Part shown: one piece after another, positions 42,834 to 50,798 of the stretch
Layout of the letters: each line of letters begins with the position of its first letter
Position numbering within the stretch: position 1 is the first letter of the stretch
DNA from: Bin87 sp965262485
Lineage (GTDB): Bacteria > Chloroflexota > Dehalococcoidia > Lucifugimonadales > UBA3495
DNA length: 64,000 bases
Assembly (NCBI GenBank): GCA_965262485.1
Contig: OZ253540.1
Coordinates: 2,728,001 to 2,792,000 of the forward strand
Direction of reading: 5' to 3'
Notes under the pieces: model-generated
Database searches by the model: none
The model's input: only the letters and a program-made list of their open reading frames with translations
Told to the model about the DNA's origin: nothing
Made by a program: the position numbers and the translations under genes

Positions 42834-43805
42834 ATGGCCGAATTGCTGGGGCTAGGATGTTCCCACGGCCCAATCATTCTGACCCCGCCCGAGGTGTGGG
42901 CCAGGGGCAGAGATCGGATATTTGCCCGCGTACCGGGCTACGAACCGCCCGCCCAACTGCTGGAAGAGCTGGGAGAGGACAACGGACTGAGCCACGACAT
43001 CAGCGACCAGCAGAAGGTCGTCGAGTCGTTTAACATCCTCCGCGACCGCCTCCACGAATGGGCGCCGGATGTTCTGATGGTCATCGGCGACGACCAGGCG
43101 GAGAACTTTCTCCAGGACAACCTGCCTCCCTTCTGCCTGTACACCGGCGCCGAAGTTGACGGCTATCCCTTTCAGCGTCCCGCGGCCCGGACCAACCTGT
43201 GGAACGCCGCCCCGGAGACGAAGTTCTCCTTCCAGTGCCCCCAGGAGTTTTCCAGGGACCTGCGCAACCACCTGATCCGGGACGGGTTCGACATGGCCTC
43301 TTCCAGCGCTCTCAAGGGTTGGGACTGGGGCCTGGCCCACGCCATCATCAACCCGCTGGTGTTTCTGGACCCCGACGGCAGATTCCCGCTGCTCCCGCTG
43401 TTCGTCAACTGCTACGGCGAAGAGGCCGGACCCGATTACCCGCCGCGGCCCACGCCCAAACGATGCTACGAACTGGGGCGCGGTATCCGAAGGTTCCTGG
43501 ACACCAGGGACGAACGGGTCGCCGTGGTAGCGTCTTCCAGCTGGTCCCACAGCTTCCTGGCCCACAAGTTCCAGTGCCGGGCCATCGACATCGAGACCGA
43601 CCGGCGCAACCTGGAACTGGTGCGGGCAGGTAACGGGAGCAAGTTGGCCGAACTTACTCCGGAGGAGATACAGGAATCGGGAGACCACGAAATCCTGAAC
43701 TGGATCATCGCTCTGGGAATACTCGGCGACGTTCCCGCGGAAATCGTTGACGTGCGTGAGTCCCACACCCAACTGGCGTACCGCGTAGCTGCGATCTGGA
43801 ACTGA
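42834..43805 (+). CDS. Class III extradiol dioxygenase (LigB-like) subunit B family protein
   Basis: 323 residues from the ATG at 42834 with AGGAGGAC upstream. LGLGCSHGPIILTPPEVWAR carries the family's metal-binding start (His in CSHGP), VLMVIGDDQAENFLQDNLPP the second conserved motif, and VVASSSWSHSFLAHKFQCRA the later active-site region. The fold binds Fe(II) and cleaves catechol-type rings; some relatives act on non-aromatic substrates. Substrate unknown and no aromatic-degradation operon adjoins it. Confidence 0.85.
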   Translation: MAELLGLGCSHGPIILTPPEVWARGRDRIFARVPGYEPPAQLLEELGEDNGLSHDISDQQKVVESFNILRDRLHEWAPDVLMVIGDDQAENFLQDNLPPFCLYTGAEVDGYPFQRPAARTNLWNAAPETKFSFQCPQEFSRDLRNHLIRDGFDMASSSALKGWDWGLAHAIINPLVFLDPDGRFPLLPLFVNCYGEEAGPDYPPRPTPKRCYELGRGIRRFLDTRDERVAVVASSSWSHSFLAHKFQCRAIDIETDRRNLELVRAGNGSKLAELTPEEIQESGDHEILNWIIALGILGDVPAEIVDVRESHTQLAYRVAAIWN

Positions 43806-44182
43806 GCGCTTCCGCTTCAGCGCTCCATAGCCCTCAGTCTGCCGCGTCGGATTCCCTTGCCGGTGCGGCGACTAGCGATGACCGAACCCGAGGAGAACGT
43901 ATCAGTTCATGGTCACATCACTGGAGCCGCGAACCCAGACCGGGCAGGGCGCCGGTCACAGAAGTTGCGACGGCTGTCCCCGTTGCGCACGCCCCGACAG
44001 CCCGATGTGCCATCCCCCATCCAAAGTTTGCCAACCGGCACCCGGTGTGCAAAGTTTGTGGGCACTGCGTGCTGCGCGGACAGCACCAGGATGACGCGTC
44101 GGATCTGGACGACCACCCGGGATTTAGCGCCGGCGGCCCAGGGTCCGTAGGGAAACCCAGCCTCAATTGAACCGGATGATGT
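43806..44182. other. Stretch without an intact gene
   Basis: The only coding-like signal is a cysteine-rich frame broken at a run of five C at 44014-44018 (see the pseudogene at 43909). The rest holds a C/G-rich repeat module entering at about 44200. Otherwise nothing recognised. Confidence 0.45.
43909..44170 (+). pseudogene. Possible small zinc-ribbon-like protein, frameshifted
   Basis: One frame gives GHRSCDGCPRCARPDSPMCH. After CCCCC (44014-44018) the next frame gives FANRHPVCKVCGHCVLRGQH and runs to a TGA at 44168. Joined with a +1 shift they make a roughly 86-residue protein with three C-x2-C pairs. The join is inferred from motif logic only; it may be a sequencing error, a genuine frameshift, or chance. 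Confidence 0.35.
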
Positions 44183-44368
44183 TCAACCGGCGCCCCCGCT
44201 CATCCTGAGCCCGTCGAAGTGCTCCTCCTCTCCCTTGATGGGAGAGGGCTTGGTGAGGGTGACGATCCTGGAGCATGTGAATCGTCTGATTACCATGTCT
44301 GCTCCCTCCACTACGATGGCGGCTCCAGCTATCTGTGCCGCCGCGGCCCGGGTGCCGTCGCCGGTCAA
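44183..44368 (-). pseudogene. Truncated tandem copy of the small protein at 44372
   Basis: The first 27 residues (MTGDGTRAAAAQIAGAAIVV then EGADMVI) are nearly identical to the gene at 44372, then the sequence runs into a C/G-rich repeat (PSPIKGEEE..). The REEGREEGRQE tail is lost. Confidence 0.6.
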
Positions 44369-44371
44369 CAG

Positions 44372-44632
44372 TTAGGCCGCCGGATTCTGACCGTTGGTCC
44401 GGGGTGGGGGTTCGGTAAATGGCTCTCCCCGGTCTTCAGCGTCAATCCTTCGCTGGTTCCATTCCATCCAGAGTTGATGGATCTCTTGGCGGCCTTCCTC
44501 GCGGCCTTCTTCCCGGCCTCTCTCTCTGGCCCGCTGCCTGATCATCGCCCCGATTACCATGTCTGCTCCCTCCACTACGATGGCGGCTCCAGCTATCGAT
44601 GCCGCCGCGGCCCGGGTGCCGTCACCGGTCAA
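44372..44632 (-). CDS. Small hypothetical protein with hydrophobic start and charged coiled coil
   Basis: 86 residues starting at a TTG at 44632. A short Ala-rich hydrophobic segment (AAAASIAGAAIVVEGADMV) is followed by a charged helix RERGREEGREEGRQEIHQLW and EWNQRRIDAEDRGEPFTEPP. Similar small proteins are recalled from uncultured Chloroflexota. Function unknown. The IS5-type element lies only 7 bp upstream of the start, so its original promoter may have been displaced. Confidence 0.6.
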   Translation of the reverse strand: MTGDGTRAAAASIAGAAIVVEGADMVIGAMIRQRARERGREEGREEGRQEIHQLWMEWNQRRIDAEDRGEPFTEPPPRTNGQNPAA

Positions 44633-44639
44633 CAGCTAA

Positions 44640-45506
44640 GAGGGTGTTTAAAAAGCTGGGGGCGTGCCAAGCGGCGGAGCATGAGTCCGGTCATAGCGGT
44701 GTAGACCCAGGCTTCGGTGGTTTCCGGCAGTGCTTCATAATCCTTGCTCAATCTCCGGTGCCGGCCCAGCCAGGCGAAAGTGCGCTCCACCACCCAGCGT
44801 CGGGGCAACACCTCAAAGCTGTGGCTGTTCCCGGGACGCCTCACTATCTCCAGAGTCCAACCCGTCAGTGTCGCCACCCACTCGATCAACTTTCCGGCGT
44901 AGCCGCCATCTGCCCAGATCAAGCTCAACCGGGGAAACCTTCCGGTCAGCTTGCTGATGACCAGCTTGGCCCCATCCCGGTCTTGCACGTCGGCTGGGTG
45001 CACCGCCACCGCCAACAGCAGTCCCTGGGTATCCACCACAATATGCCGTTTGCGGCCTTTCACCTTCTTGCCCGCGTCGTACCCCCGAGGCCCCCTTTTT
45101 CCGTGGTCTTCACCGACTGGCTGTCGATGATGGCCCCGCTGGGGCTGGGCTGGCGGCCCAGGAACCGTCGCATCGTGGGGAGTAGGGCATCGTGAATCCC
45201 CTGCCAGGTCCCATCTCGCCGCCAAACCCAAAAATAGTGGTAGACCGATTGCCAGGGAGGCAGGTCGTGAGGCAACAGACGCCATGCACAACCGGTGCGC
45301 AACACGTACCGGATGGCATTCACCACCTCCCGGCGGGAGTACTTGGCGGGCCGGCCACCCGGCTTCACCGGCGGAACCAGGGGTTCCAGAATCTGCCACT
45401 CGGCCTCCGTCAAATCCGTGGAATAAACTGCTCGGCTCATGCCCCAAGTCTATAGCCTGCCCTGCTACATTGCCTGCTATTTCCCAGACCATTTTTAAAC
45501 ACTTTC
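44640..45506 (-). mobile_element. IS5-family (IS427-like) insertion sequence, 867 bp
   Basis: The terminal inverted repeats are GAGGGTGTTTAAAAA at 44640 and its partner (GAAAGTGTTTAAAAA on the minus strand) at 45506, 13 of 15 matching. They are flanked by TAA on both sides (44637-44639, 45507-45509), the TNA-type 3-bp duplication of this group. It encodes one transposase split over two frames. Confidence 0.9.
44642..45440 (-). CDS. IS5-family transposase, two frames joined by a -1 shift
   Basis: The first frame (45440 to 45060) carries the N-terminal DUF4096 part (SRAVYSTDLTEAEWQILEPL) and the first catalytic Asp in AIIDSQSVKTTEKGG. The second frame continues from GKRGPRGYDAGKKVKGRKRH with Asp in LIWADGGYAGK and Glu in VVERTFAWLGRHRRLSKDYE. 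The switch lies at AAAAAGGGGG (45100-45091), a typical slippery run, and the shift is -1. Programmed frameshifting is usual in this group, so the element may be active. Confidence 0.85.
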
Positions 45507-45543
45507 TAAGGGGTCGCAGAGCCCGCACGCGCGCACTGCGGGG

Positions 45544-46023
45544 TCACCGGCTTCCCGGAGCCCCGACATGGTGAGAGATAATTCTCGGTGTTTCACCAAA
45601 AGCCAGCATCAGACTACCGCCGAAACGTAGCCAAGTCTGATTCGATCCGAAAACGTCTGTATCATCTGGAATATAGCAAAACCTTGGTATGCCAACACCA
45701 TCGCCAGGTTCACCAGCAAGCCCGGCCCTGTAGAGCATGTGGACCACGTGCATGGCGGCCTCCATCACGATCACATGGTTATATTGGATACCGCAGACGG
45801 TAAGGTTGCTCAATATGTGAATGTTGCGGTTCGCCACGACTCTCCGGTCACGTTCGCCTTCCACTTGCAGCAACCGAGAGACATTGACTGAGTGGGCTGC
45901 CTCCGTGTCAGCTGTCACCTTCAACAGGTCATGCAACGATATTGGCCGTTGGTCAAAGATCACTAATTGTTGTCCTAGCCACGTATTGCAGTCATCGCTT
46001 GGCCTGCGCGGGGGGGTCGTCAA
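45544..46023 (-). CDS. Hypothetical protein
   Basis: 159 residues from a TTG at 46023 overlapping the end of the upstream gene by 32 bp. LGQQLVIFDQRPISLHDLLK, ADTEAAHSVNVSRLLQVEGE and LTVCGIQYNHVIVMEAAMHV look like a genuine folded protein with a helical core, and ISLHDLLKVTADTEAAHS recalls a pattern seen in uncharacterised proteins. No function can be assigned. The start is uncertain. The stop is 37 bp from the IS5-type element. Confidence 0.55.
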   Translation of the reverse strand: MTTPPRRPSDDCNTWLGQQLVIFDQRPISLHDLLKVTADTEAAHSVNVSRLLQVEGERDRRVVANRNIHILSNLTVCGIQYNHVIVMEAAMHVVHMLYRAGLAGEPGDGVGIPRFCYIPDDTDVFGSNQTWLRFGGSLMLAFGETPRIISHHVGAPGSR

Positions 46024-46552
46024 ACAGTTCGTCTGGAAACACTGACCATGGGTCGGCGGGAGTAGGCTGCCGAGTCCAGCCGGCCATCCCAGGGAGTGGC
46101 CAGTCTACGTGGAACTCCAGCCACTGACTTCGCATTGAGACCGTCTGCGTCGCCTCCACCTCTTCTGCTCTTCCGTCAACCAGCTTCTCGAGTATCATTT
46201 GCCCCTCTTTAACGTCGAAGGGGATTAGGGTTAAGGTACGTCGGTCGGCGGGGATCTTCCGTATTCGGCCGAAGGTGATGCCGAACTCTTTGCAAGTTTC
46301 AACATCCAATATACGCGTCTCCTTGTCAATGACCGTCTTCCTCAGAAACATGGCGCATGCTCTGGCGAAAGCCGCCACAACCTGGGAATGCCGGGGCGGG
46401 TCATCAGTGTATCGAGCGGCGCACCCATCAATAGCTAATTCCAAGTCGCAAACCGCGCCGCATATTCTCTGTTCCTTGCTCACATATGCCCCGCCAACTG
46501 GACTCCCTGCTTTATCGGGGACAAACTGTATGAGTTCCCCTGCGTTTTCCAT
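45992..46552 (-). CDS. Hypothetical protein
   Basis: 186 residues with GGGAGGGG upstream of the ATG at 46552. No recognisable domain: HSQVVAAFARACAMFLRKTV, TCKEFGITFGRIRKIPADRR and MRSQWLEFHVDWPLPGMAGW. It probably forms an operon with the overlapping gene downstream (45544). Unknown function. Confidence 0.6.
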   Translation of the reverse strand: MENAGELIQFVPDKAGSPVGGAYVSKEQRICGAVCDLELAIDGCAARYTDDPPRHSQVVAAFARACAMFLRKTVIDKETRILDVETCKEFGITFGRIRKIPADRRTLTLIPFDVKEGQMILEKLVDGRAEEVEATQTVSMRSQWLEFHVDWPLPGMAGWTRQPTPADPWSVFPDELFDDPPAQAKR

Positions 46553-47081
46553 TCGATCACCCCTCCCATTGCCTCAAAACAAATGTTACTGAACTTCGGC
46601 CGCATAAAGTCTCCCAGCGAAATCTAGCCACGAAGTTGGAGACGGCTGGCCAGCGTCGTCGGCAAGACCCGCCGCAACGCATCGGTGGACCTGATTTGTG
46701 CGTTACTCATGCCGGACATCCGCGTTATTGATACCTATTCTGCTTCACACAATAGGATCATTACGTGAAGCGTTCCCTTCGGTAGCGTCCTATTTGAGGC
46801 AATGCGGCCCGAGCATCGGTGCCGGGACCGCAGTAAGTTGGGGACCGGCTCTCGGGCGTTTTTATCCCCTGCATCATGCACCGCCCTCGCACGGCATCGT
46901 TCCAAATCCGCCTGCAAAGTCGGTCTACTTCGCGCTGTGAAGTGGGCACTCGGTTTCTCATTGACTGTACCTCGGCCGTTCCATTTCCAACAAAATGAAC
47001 TAGGATCACCTACCAGTCAGGGCCTCGTATAGTCGTTCCGAGCCACGAGGGGCTTTTCGCTGGTGATGGTCACCGACCGGC
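46553..47081. other. Gene-free stretch holding a degenerate 210-bp repeat
   Basis: 46569-46780 resembles 54743-54960 (CAAATGTTAC.GAACTTCGG, CTGGCCAGCG.CGTC, AT.GATACC..TTATTGATACC-like blocks). On the minus strand both give LRR..(L/F)(P/L)T.LAS-like peptides, but the frames are broken, so I call it a repeat rather than a gene. 46781-47081 shows nothing. Confidence 0.5.
46569..46780. repeat. Degenerate repeat D copy 1
   Basis: Shares blocks such as CATTGCCTCA, AACTTCGG, AAAGTCTCC and CATTACGT with copy 2 at 54743-54960. About 75-80% alike by eye. Confidence 0.6.
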
Positions 47082-48485
47082 TCATGTAGTGGCCGGGCGC
47101 GCCCTCACGAATCCTGGATTTCCTCGCGCCGCATGAACTTTGCCTCTCGCAACTCGGTGTCTATTGGGGTTCGCCAGGGAAAAGCTGATTGTCTCAAATC
47201 GAGGGCCCTCTACAAACCACCTGAGGACCTCTGCCAGCACGAACGCAGCCACGAAACAACCCACAAACGCCGCGCCGACCGAACGGCCGGCTACCTGCAG
47301 GATCCCGCACTCTATTTCGCCTTCAGTAAGGGAGCCCAACTGCAACATTCGGCGTTTATGGTCTACGTACGCGGATTGATGAGCCGCCGTCGCTTCCGTC
47401 TCAACTTCTTGCGGGGGCCATACGTCGATCGCTTTCGCGCTGGCTGGGAACGAAGTCAACTGCACATTGAGATAGTTGTCCACATGGGCTCCCAGGCCAG
47501 CGTCGACGATAAGATCGAACCCCGCCTGTTCAAGCAGCCGCCTGGGAGCCGGGTTATCCACGCCCACCAATGCAACGCCAGGTTCTCCGGCTCCCCGTCT
47601 GGTCGCGTCGTCGAAGGGTCGTTCGGTGATGTCAGTGCAGAATCCCAACGTCTCCAGCCTGCCGGCTACGAGCCGGGATTTTTTGACCCCGACCGACGAA
47701 CCCTCACTGAGCATCCCGGTACTCCGGTTTGCGGACTTCACTGCATCGTAGTCCTGCAACATGACGGTGACCTCTGACGGGTCCAAATAGGGCAGTAGCC
47801 CCAAAGCCCAGGCGTAAGCCTGTCCGAGATGGCCGAGACCGATCAGCCAAAGGCGCGAAGGCAGATAGATCCTTTTCCGATCGACGACAACGGGTTTGAG
47901 CCATTCGGATTCGGGGTCCCACAAAGAAAGGCCGACGTTCCGTCGTCCCGCGAATACGGATCCACGAACGTGTTGAAATGCCTCCGAAACCCCCAAAGCG
48001 GCCGCCAGGACACCCGCCAGCGGGAATTCTGCCGACTCCGGCAGACGCACTGACGGGTCGACCAGCACGCCCCCTGACCATCCCTGCCATGTGGCGTACA
48101 AAACTACGCTCCCCGGCGGAGGTTGATCAACGCTACCGATCACCAGGGTCGGATATTGAGGATCCAAAGACTGCACCACCGTGCAGCGGTAGGCCTCAAC
48201 AACTGCGGCGATATCCTGCCCGGCTGCCCACCGAGAAGACAGCGGGTCTCCCGACGGGCAATTCAGGCAAACGTGCACGCCTCCGAAGAACGCCCGCTGT
48301 CCAGAGTTCAGGACCGTCATAAGCAGCGCCTCGCTGGTCTCGCTTGCGACGACCCCTCGGCCGACCACCACCTGCAATACATAACCGGCGGCTATCTCGT
48401 AGGCCTCCTCGACGGACCGGGCGCGACCATCGTCCAGATCTAGCTTGAGCGTGCGGTCGAGGGTGTCGGCATTGAACTGTTCCAT
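47082..48485 (-). CDS. E1-like (ThiF/ubiquitin-activating) enzyme of a ubiquitin-like operon
   Basis: 467 residues. The ThiF/E1 nucleotide-binding fold starts at LPSRLWLIGLGHLGQAYAWA (GxGxxG), continues with VTVMLQDYDAVKSANRSTGM (the D-x-D/NR adenylation segment) and VGVKKSRLVAGRLETLGF. Possible catalytic Cys residues are in GEIECGILQVAGRSVGAAFV and VGCFVAAFVLAEVLRW. The ~220-residue N-terminal part is not assigned. ATG at 48485 is preceded by AGGAGG and directly abuts the JAB stop. E1 enzymes adenylate the C-terminal Gly of a Ubl; here that would be the product of 49481. Last gene of a four-gene operon. Confidence 0.88.
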   Translation of the reverse strand: MEQFNADTLDRTLKLDLDDGRARSVEEAYEIAAGYVLQVVVGRGVVASETSEALLMTVLNSGQRAFFGGVHVCLNCPSGDPLSSRWAAGQDIAAVVEAYRCTVVQSLDPQYPTLVIGSVDQPPPGSVVLYATWQGWSGGVLVDPSVRLPESAEFPLAGVLAAALGVSEAFQHVRGSVFAGRRNVGLSLWDPESEWLKPVVVDRKRIYLPSRLWLIGLGHLGQAYAWALGLLPYLDPSEVTVMLQDYDAVKSANRSTGMLSEGSSVGVKKSRLVAGRLETLGFCTDITERPFDDATRRGAGEPGVALVGVDNPAPRRLLEQAGFDLIVDAGLGAHVDNYLNVQLTSFPASAKAIDVWPPQEVETEATAAHQSAYVDHKRRMLQLGSLTEGEIECGILQVAGRSVGAAFVGCFVAAFVLAEVLRWFVEGPRFETISFSLANPNRHRVARGKVHAARGNPGFVRARPATT

Positions 48486-49021
48486 TCATTGACCTCCTAT
48501 TCTGAGTGCGCGTCCGGCCGCAGGACCAAAATGGGACCTCCATCCTGCTTCGCCGAGATATTCATGGACTCCGGTTTCGCGAGCCATCACGAGCCGCGTA
48601 CCGTAGCAGGGGACGATCACAGCGATATGGCCAGCCGACGCGACCATGGGGTTGCACCGGTCAATGCCACTCTGACCGACCCAAGTGCTCGGATGCGTAT
48701 GGACGTCCCCGACCACCTCCAGGCCGGTGAGTTCACAGAGGTCCCAGAGCGCCGAGTACGCCGGGGGTCTGAGTGGATGTGACCTACCAGGCAATCAGGG
48801 TCCAGGTCGTCGAAGTACACGACCCGGTCCACCTTGTGGGCATCACCCAAGCGATACCCCAACAAGAATGCGCCGGCCTCACGCCTGCCGTCGAGCCCTC
48901 TCCGACCGAGCTCTGCAATCATTTCCGCCCAGAGATCTCGATCGATCTCGACGAGCGGATGTCCGCGCCACAGCCGGCGCAACAATCTCAGAAGTGGCCT
49001 AAACGCCCAGATAGAGGTCAT
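48486..49021 (-). CDS. JAB/MPN deubiquitinase-like protein, interrupted by a frameshift
   Basis: From the ATG at 49021 (overlapping the E2-like stop) the first frame gives WAEMIAELGRRGLDGRREAG then AFLLGYRLGDAHKVDRVVYF and DDLDPDCLVG, the first half of a JAB domain with its leading Glu. The metal-binding motif is in the next frame: GLEVVGDVHTHPSTWVGQSG, then IDRCNPM (H-x-H-P-x7-S-x2-D). The switch is at or near CCCCC on the minus strand (about 48770), so one base seems lost. It could be a sequencing error, a pseudogene, or a programmed -1 shift; the intact flanks favour an assembly error or a recent mutation. JAB proteins of such operons trim or remove the Ubl. Confidence 0.75.
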
Positions 49022-49475
49022 CGTTGAGCAACCTGTGTAGTTGACGAAGTACCCAGGCCAGGTCCTTGGCCGGATCCCAGGTCTCACCCGGGTGCTGTCG
49101 AGGCCATTTCGCATGGCCCTTCAGAGCAACCCGGTCAAACGGAGCATATAGCGCATGGCCCTCTTCCCAATCGGTGCGGAAGATGTGCCCCACCACTTCG
49201 CCTTTCGGGCGCCGGTCCAGTCCGAGCTTATCGCTTGTCTCAGGATCCCAAGGGGTTGCGGTCGGAGCGAATGCCGGGTACCCGTCCAAATTGAACCTGA
49301 GGAAGAACTCTAGCGGGCCACTGTCTCGTTGAGCAGCCGAGACGGCGACCAGCACATGGGGCCAGTCGACCTGGCCCACCACTCGCCACCGACCTCGCGC
49401 CACGCCTTCGACAAACGCGGGTTGCTCCAGATGGTTCCGTAGAGTCCTTTCGTCAGGCGCCATTGCCTCTACCAT
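48999..49475 (-). CDS. E2-like (UBC-fold) protein lacking cysteine
   Basis: 158 residues. ARGRWRVVGQVDWPHVLVAV, SGPLEFFLRFNLDGYPAFAP and TATPWDPETSDKL have the UBC strand-and-helix pattern of bacterial E2-like proteins, and PGETWDPAKDLAWVLRQLHR is the C-terminal helix. The sequence contains no Cys at all, so a conventional thioester E2 is excluded; a Ser or another residue, or a purely structural role, must be considered. ATG at 49475 lies 5 bp after the Ubl stop. The JAB start overlaps its end by 23 bp. Confidence 0.75.
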   Translation of the reverse strand: MVEAMAPDERTLRNHLEQPAFVEGVARGRWRVVGQVDWPHVLVAVSAAQRDSGPLEFFLRFNLDGYPAFAPTATPWDPETSDKLGLDRRPKGEVVGHIFRTDWEEGHALYAPFDRVALKGHAKWPRQHPGETWDPAKDLAWVLRQLHRLLNDDLYLGV

Positions 49476-49480
49476 CTCCG

Positions 49481-49948
49481 TCAGCCGGCAAAGCGCGCGT
49501 TCGGCAGCAGATCAAAGCAGACAGTGCCGTCCTCTTCTGCGAGGCAGCCGACGTGAGTGGACTCATCCACTTCGCCTTGGCCACCGCACAGGGTAAGGTG
49601 GTGTTGCGCGGCTTGATTGTCCGTCAGCTTGAACCCGTCTGGGCCAGTGGCCCATTTGAATATCGGCCCAACGGTCATCGCCGGAGAGAATTTGCCCTCG
49701 GCAGTCTTCCCGTTGTACCGGACTTTCACCAGCACTTCCGTGCACAGCGAAACATGCATCTGGCATAGGTCCGCTATTCCCGCGGCCGTCAATGTCGCCC
49801 CGGCCTCAAGCGGTTTGTCGGCGTCCTCCAGCCAGACAAAGGCTCCCGTACCCAGGCATTCCAACCCAAACTCTTCGACGGTCTTGTCGGGGACCAAGTC
49901 AATGAGTTCGGTTTCTTTTTCCCGTCGATGAAGAAAAATTCTCGCCAT
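49481..49948 (-). CDS. Bacterial ubiquitin-like protein with two beta-grasp domains
   Basis: 155 residues. Domain 1 (about 1-70) has ARIFLHRREKETELIDLVPD and GAFVWLEDADKPLEAGATLT; domain 2 (about 71-155) has VLVKVRYNGKTAEGKFSPAM, the longer loop TDNQAAQHHLTLCGGQGEV and the tail CFDLLPNARFAG. Two linked beta-grasp units with a final Gly are the layout of the Ubl in Bil/Bub-type anti-phage operons. The C-terminus ends in Ala-Gly rather than Gly-Gly. First gene of the operon. AGGAG lies 11 bases before the ATG. Confidence 0.8.
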   Translation of the reverse strand: MARIFLHRREKETELIDLVPDKTVEEFGLECLGTGAFVWLEDADKPLEAGATLTAAGIADLCQMHVSLCTEVLVKVRYNGKTAEGKFSPAMTVGPIFKWATGPDGFKLTDNQAAQHHLTLCGGQGEVDESTHVGCLAEEDGTVCFDLLPNARFAG

Positions 49949-50798
49949 GATGCGAAATACTCCTTATCCTATGGTGGTTGCTCATTAATGAACGCTACCG
50001 GGCTTGGTTCACTCCGGTTACGCCGTTCGGCTGTCTCGTCGTTTCCCAAAGCGGTTTAACCGCTGATCGCTCTAACCGGAGCGACTCCGGTGCGCTGTGC
50101 GCTCACTAAATTTCCGTTGATTCGAGAGTCGGGTCTGCCGACCTTTCGCCGGCATACGGCTGCAAGTACATTCGACTGGTGGGTTTCGAACCTCCTTATC
50201 CTGCGTGCGTGATAACGAATATCGTGTATGGTAATCTCATTACTAAGCTTTGCGGATGATGACCGCCTTTCCTACTGATTTCAAACCTGTATTTGGTTGC
50301 TCATGGCTAAGCCGAGCGGTAGAATCAGGGAGCAGCACCGAATCGGTCTCTACCATTATCTAGGGTAATTCCTGAATTACGATACGTCAAGTCACGACGG
50401 ACCGCTCATGCTTAAAACGCCAAGGGGCTATCAACGAGAGCGATGCATGCAGGAATCGCAGAGCACGGTATGGGAGGCGGATTTCCGAGGGATGGCCTTG
50501 TCCCCAAGCCTCCCCCTTGTGATAAAACCCACCCGAACGGACATCGATCTGGATCGTTCCGTGAAACGAGCGGACCTATTGCGCTGGGGAGAGCCATACC
50601 GGGGTCCCAAAACCCGGGCGATGGCCCTTTGCGGACCCGCAGAACTGCCCGATGGACGCGTTCATCGCGGCGGCGGCGCAGTTCCCCCCGCGACGTTGGT
50701 CGTTCGGAAGAACGGTCGGCGCAAATTGCGCAACTTCAACACAGGCAGCCGTGGTCGCATTTTGATGAGAGCGGCTACCCGGCGGAGGGCATCCGGCC
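49949..50798. other. Intergenic stretch between the ubiquitin-like operon and the ImmA-like gene
   Basis: Long frames exist (50408-50893) but their composition is poor (arginine- and proline-rich, no motif), so no gene is called. The more AT-rich part at 50200-50390 (TATCGTGTATGGTAATCTCA) is a plausible promoter region for the divergent neighbours. Confidence 0.5.
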
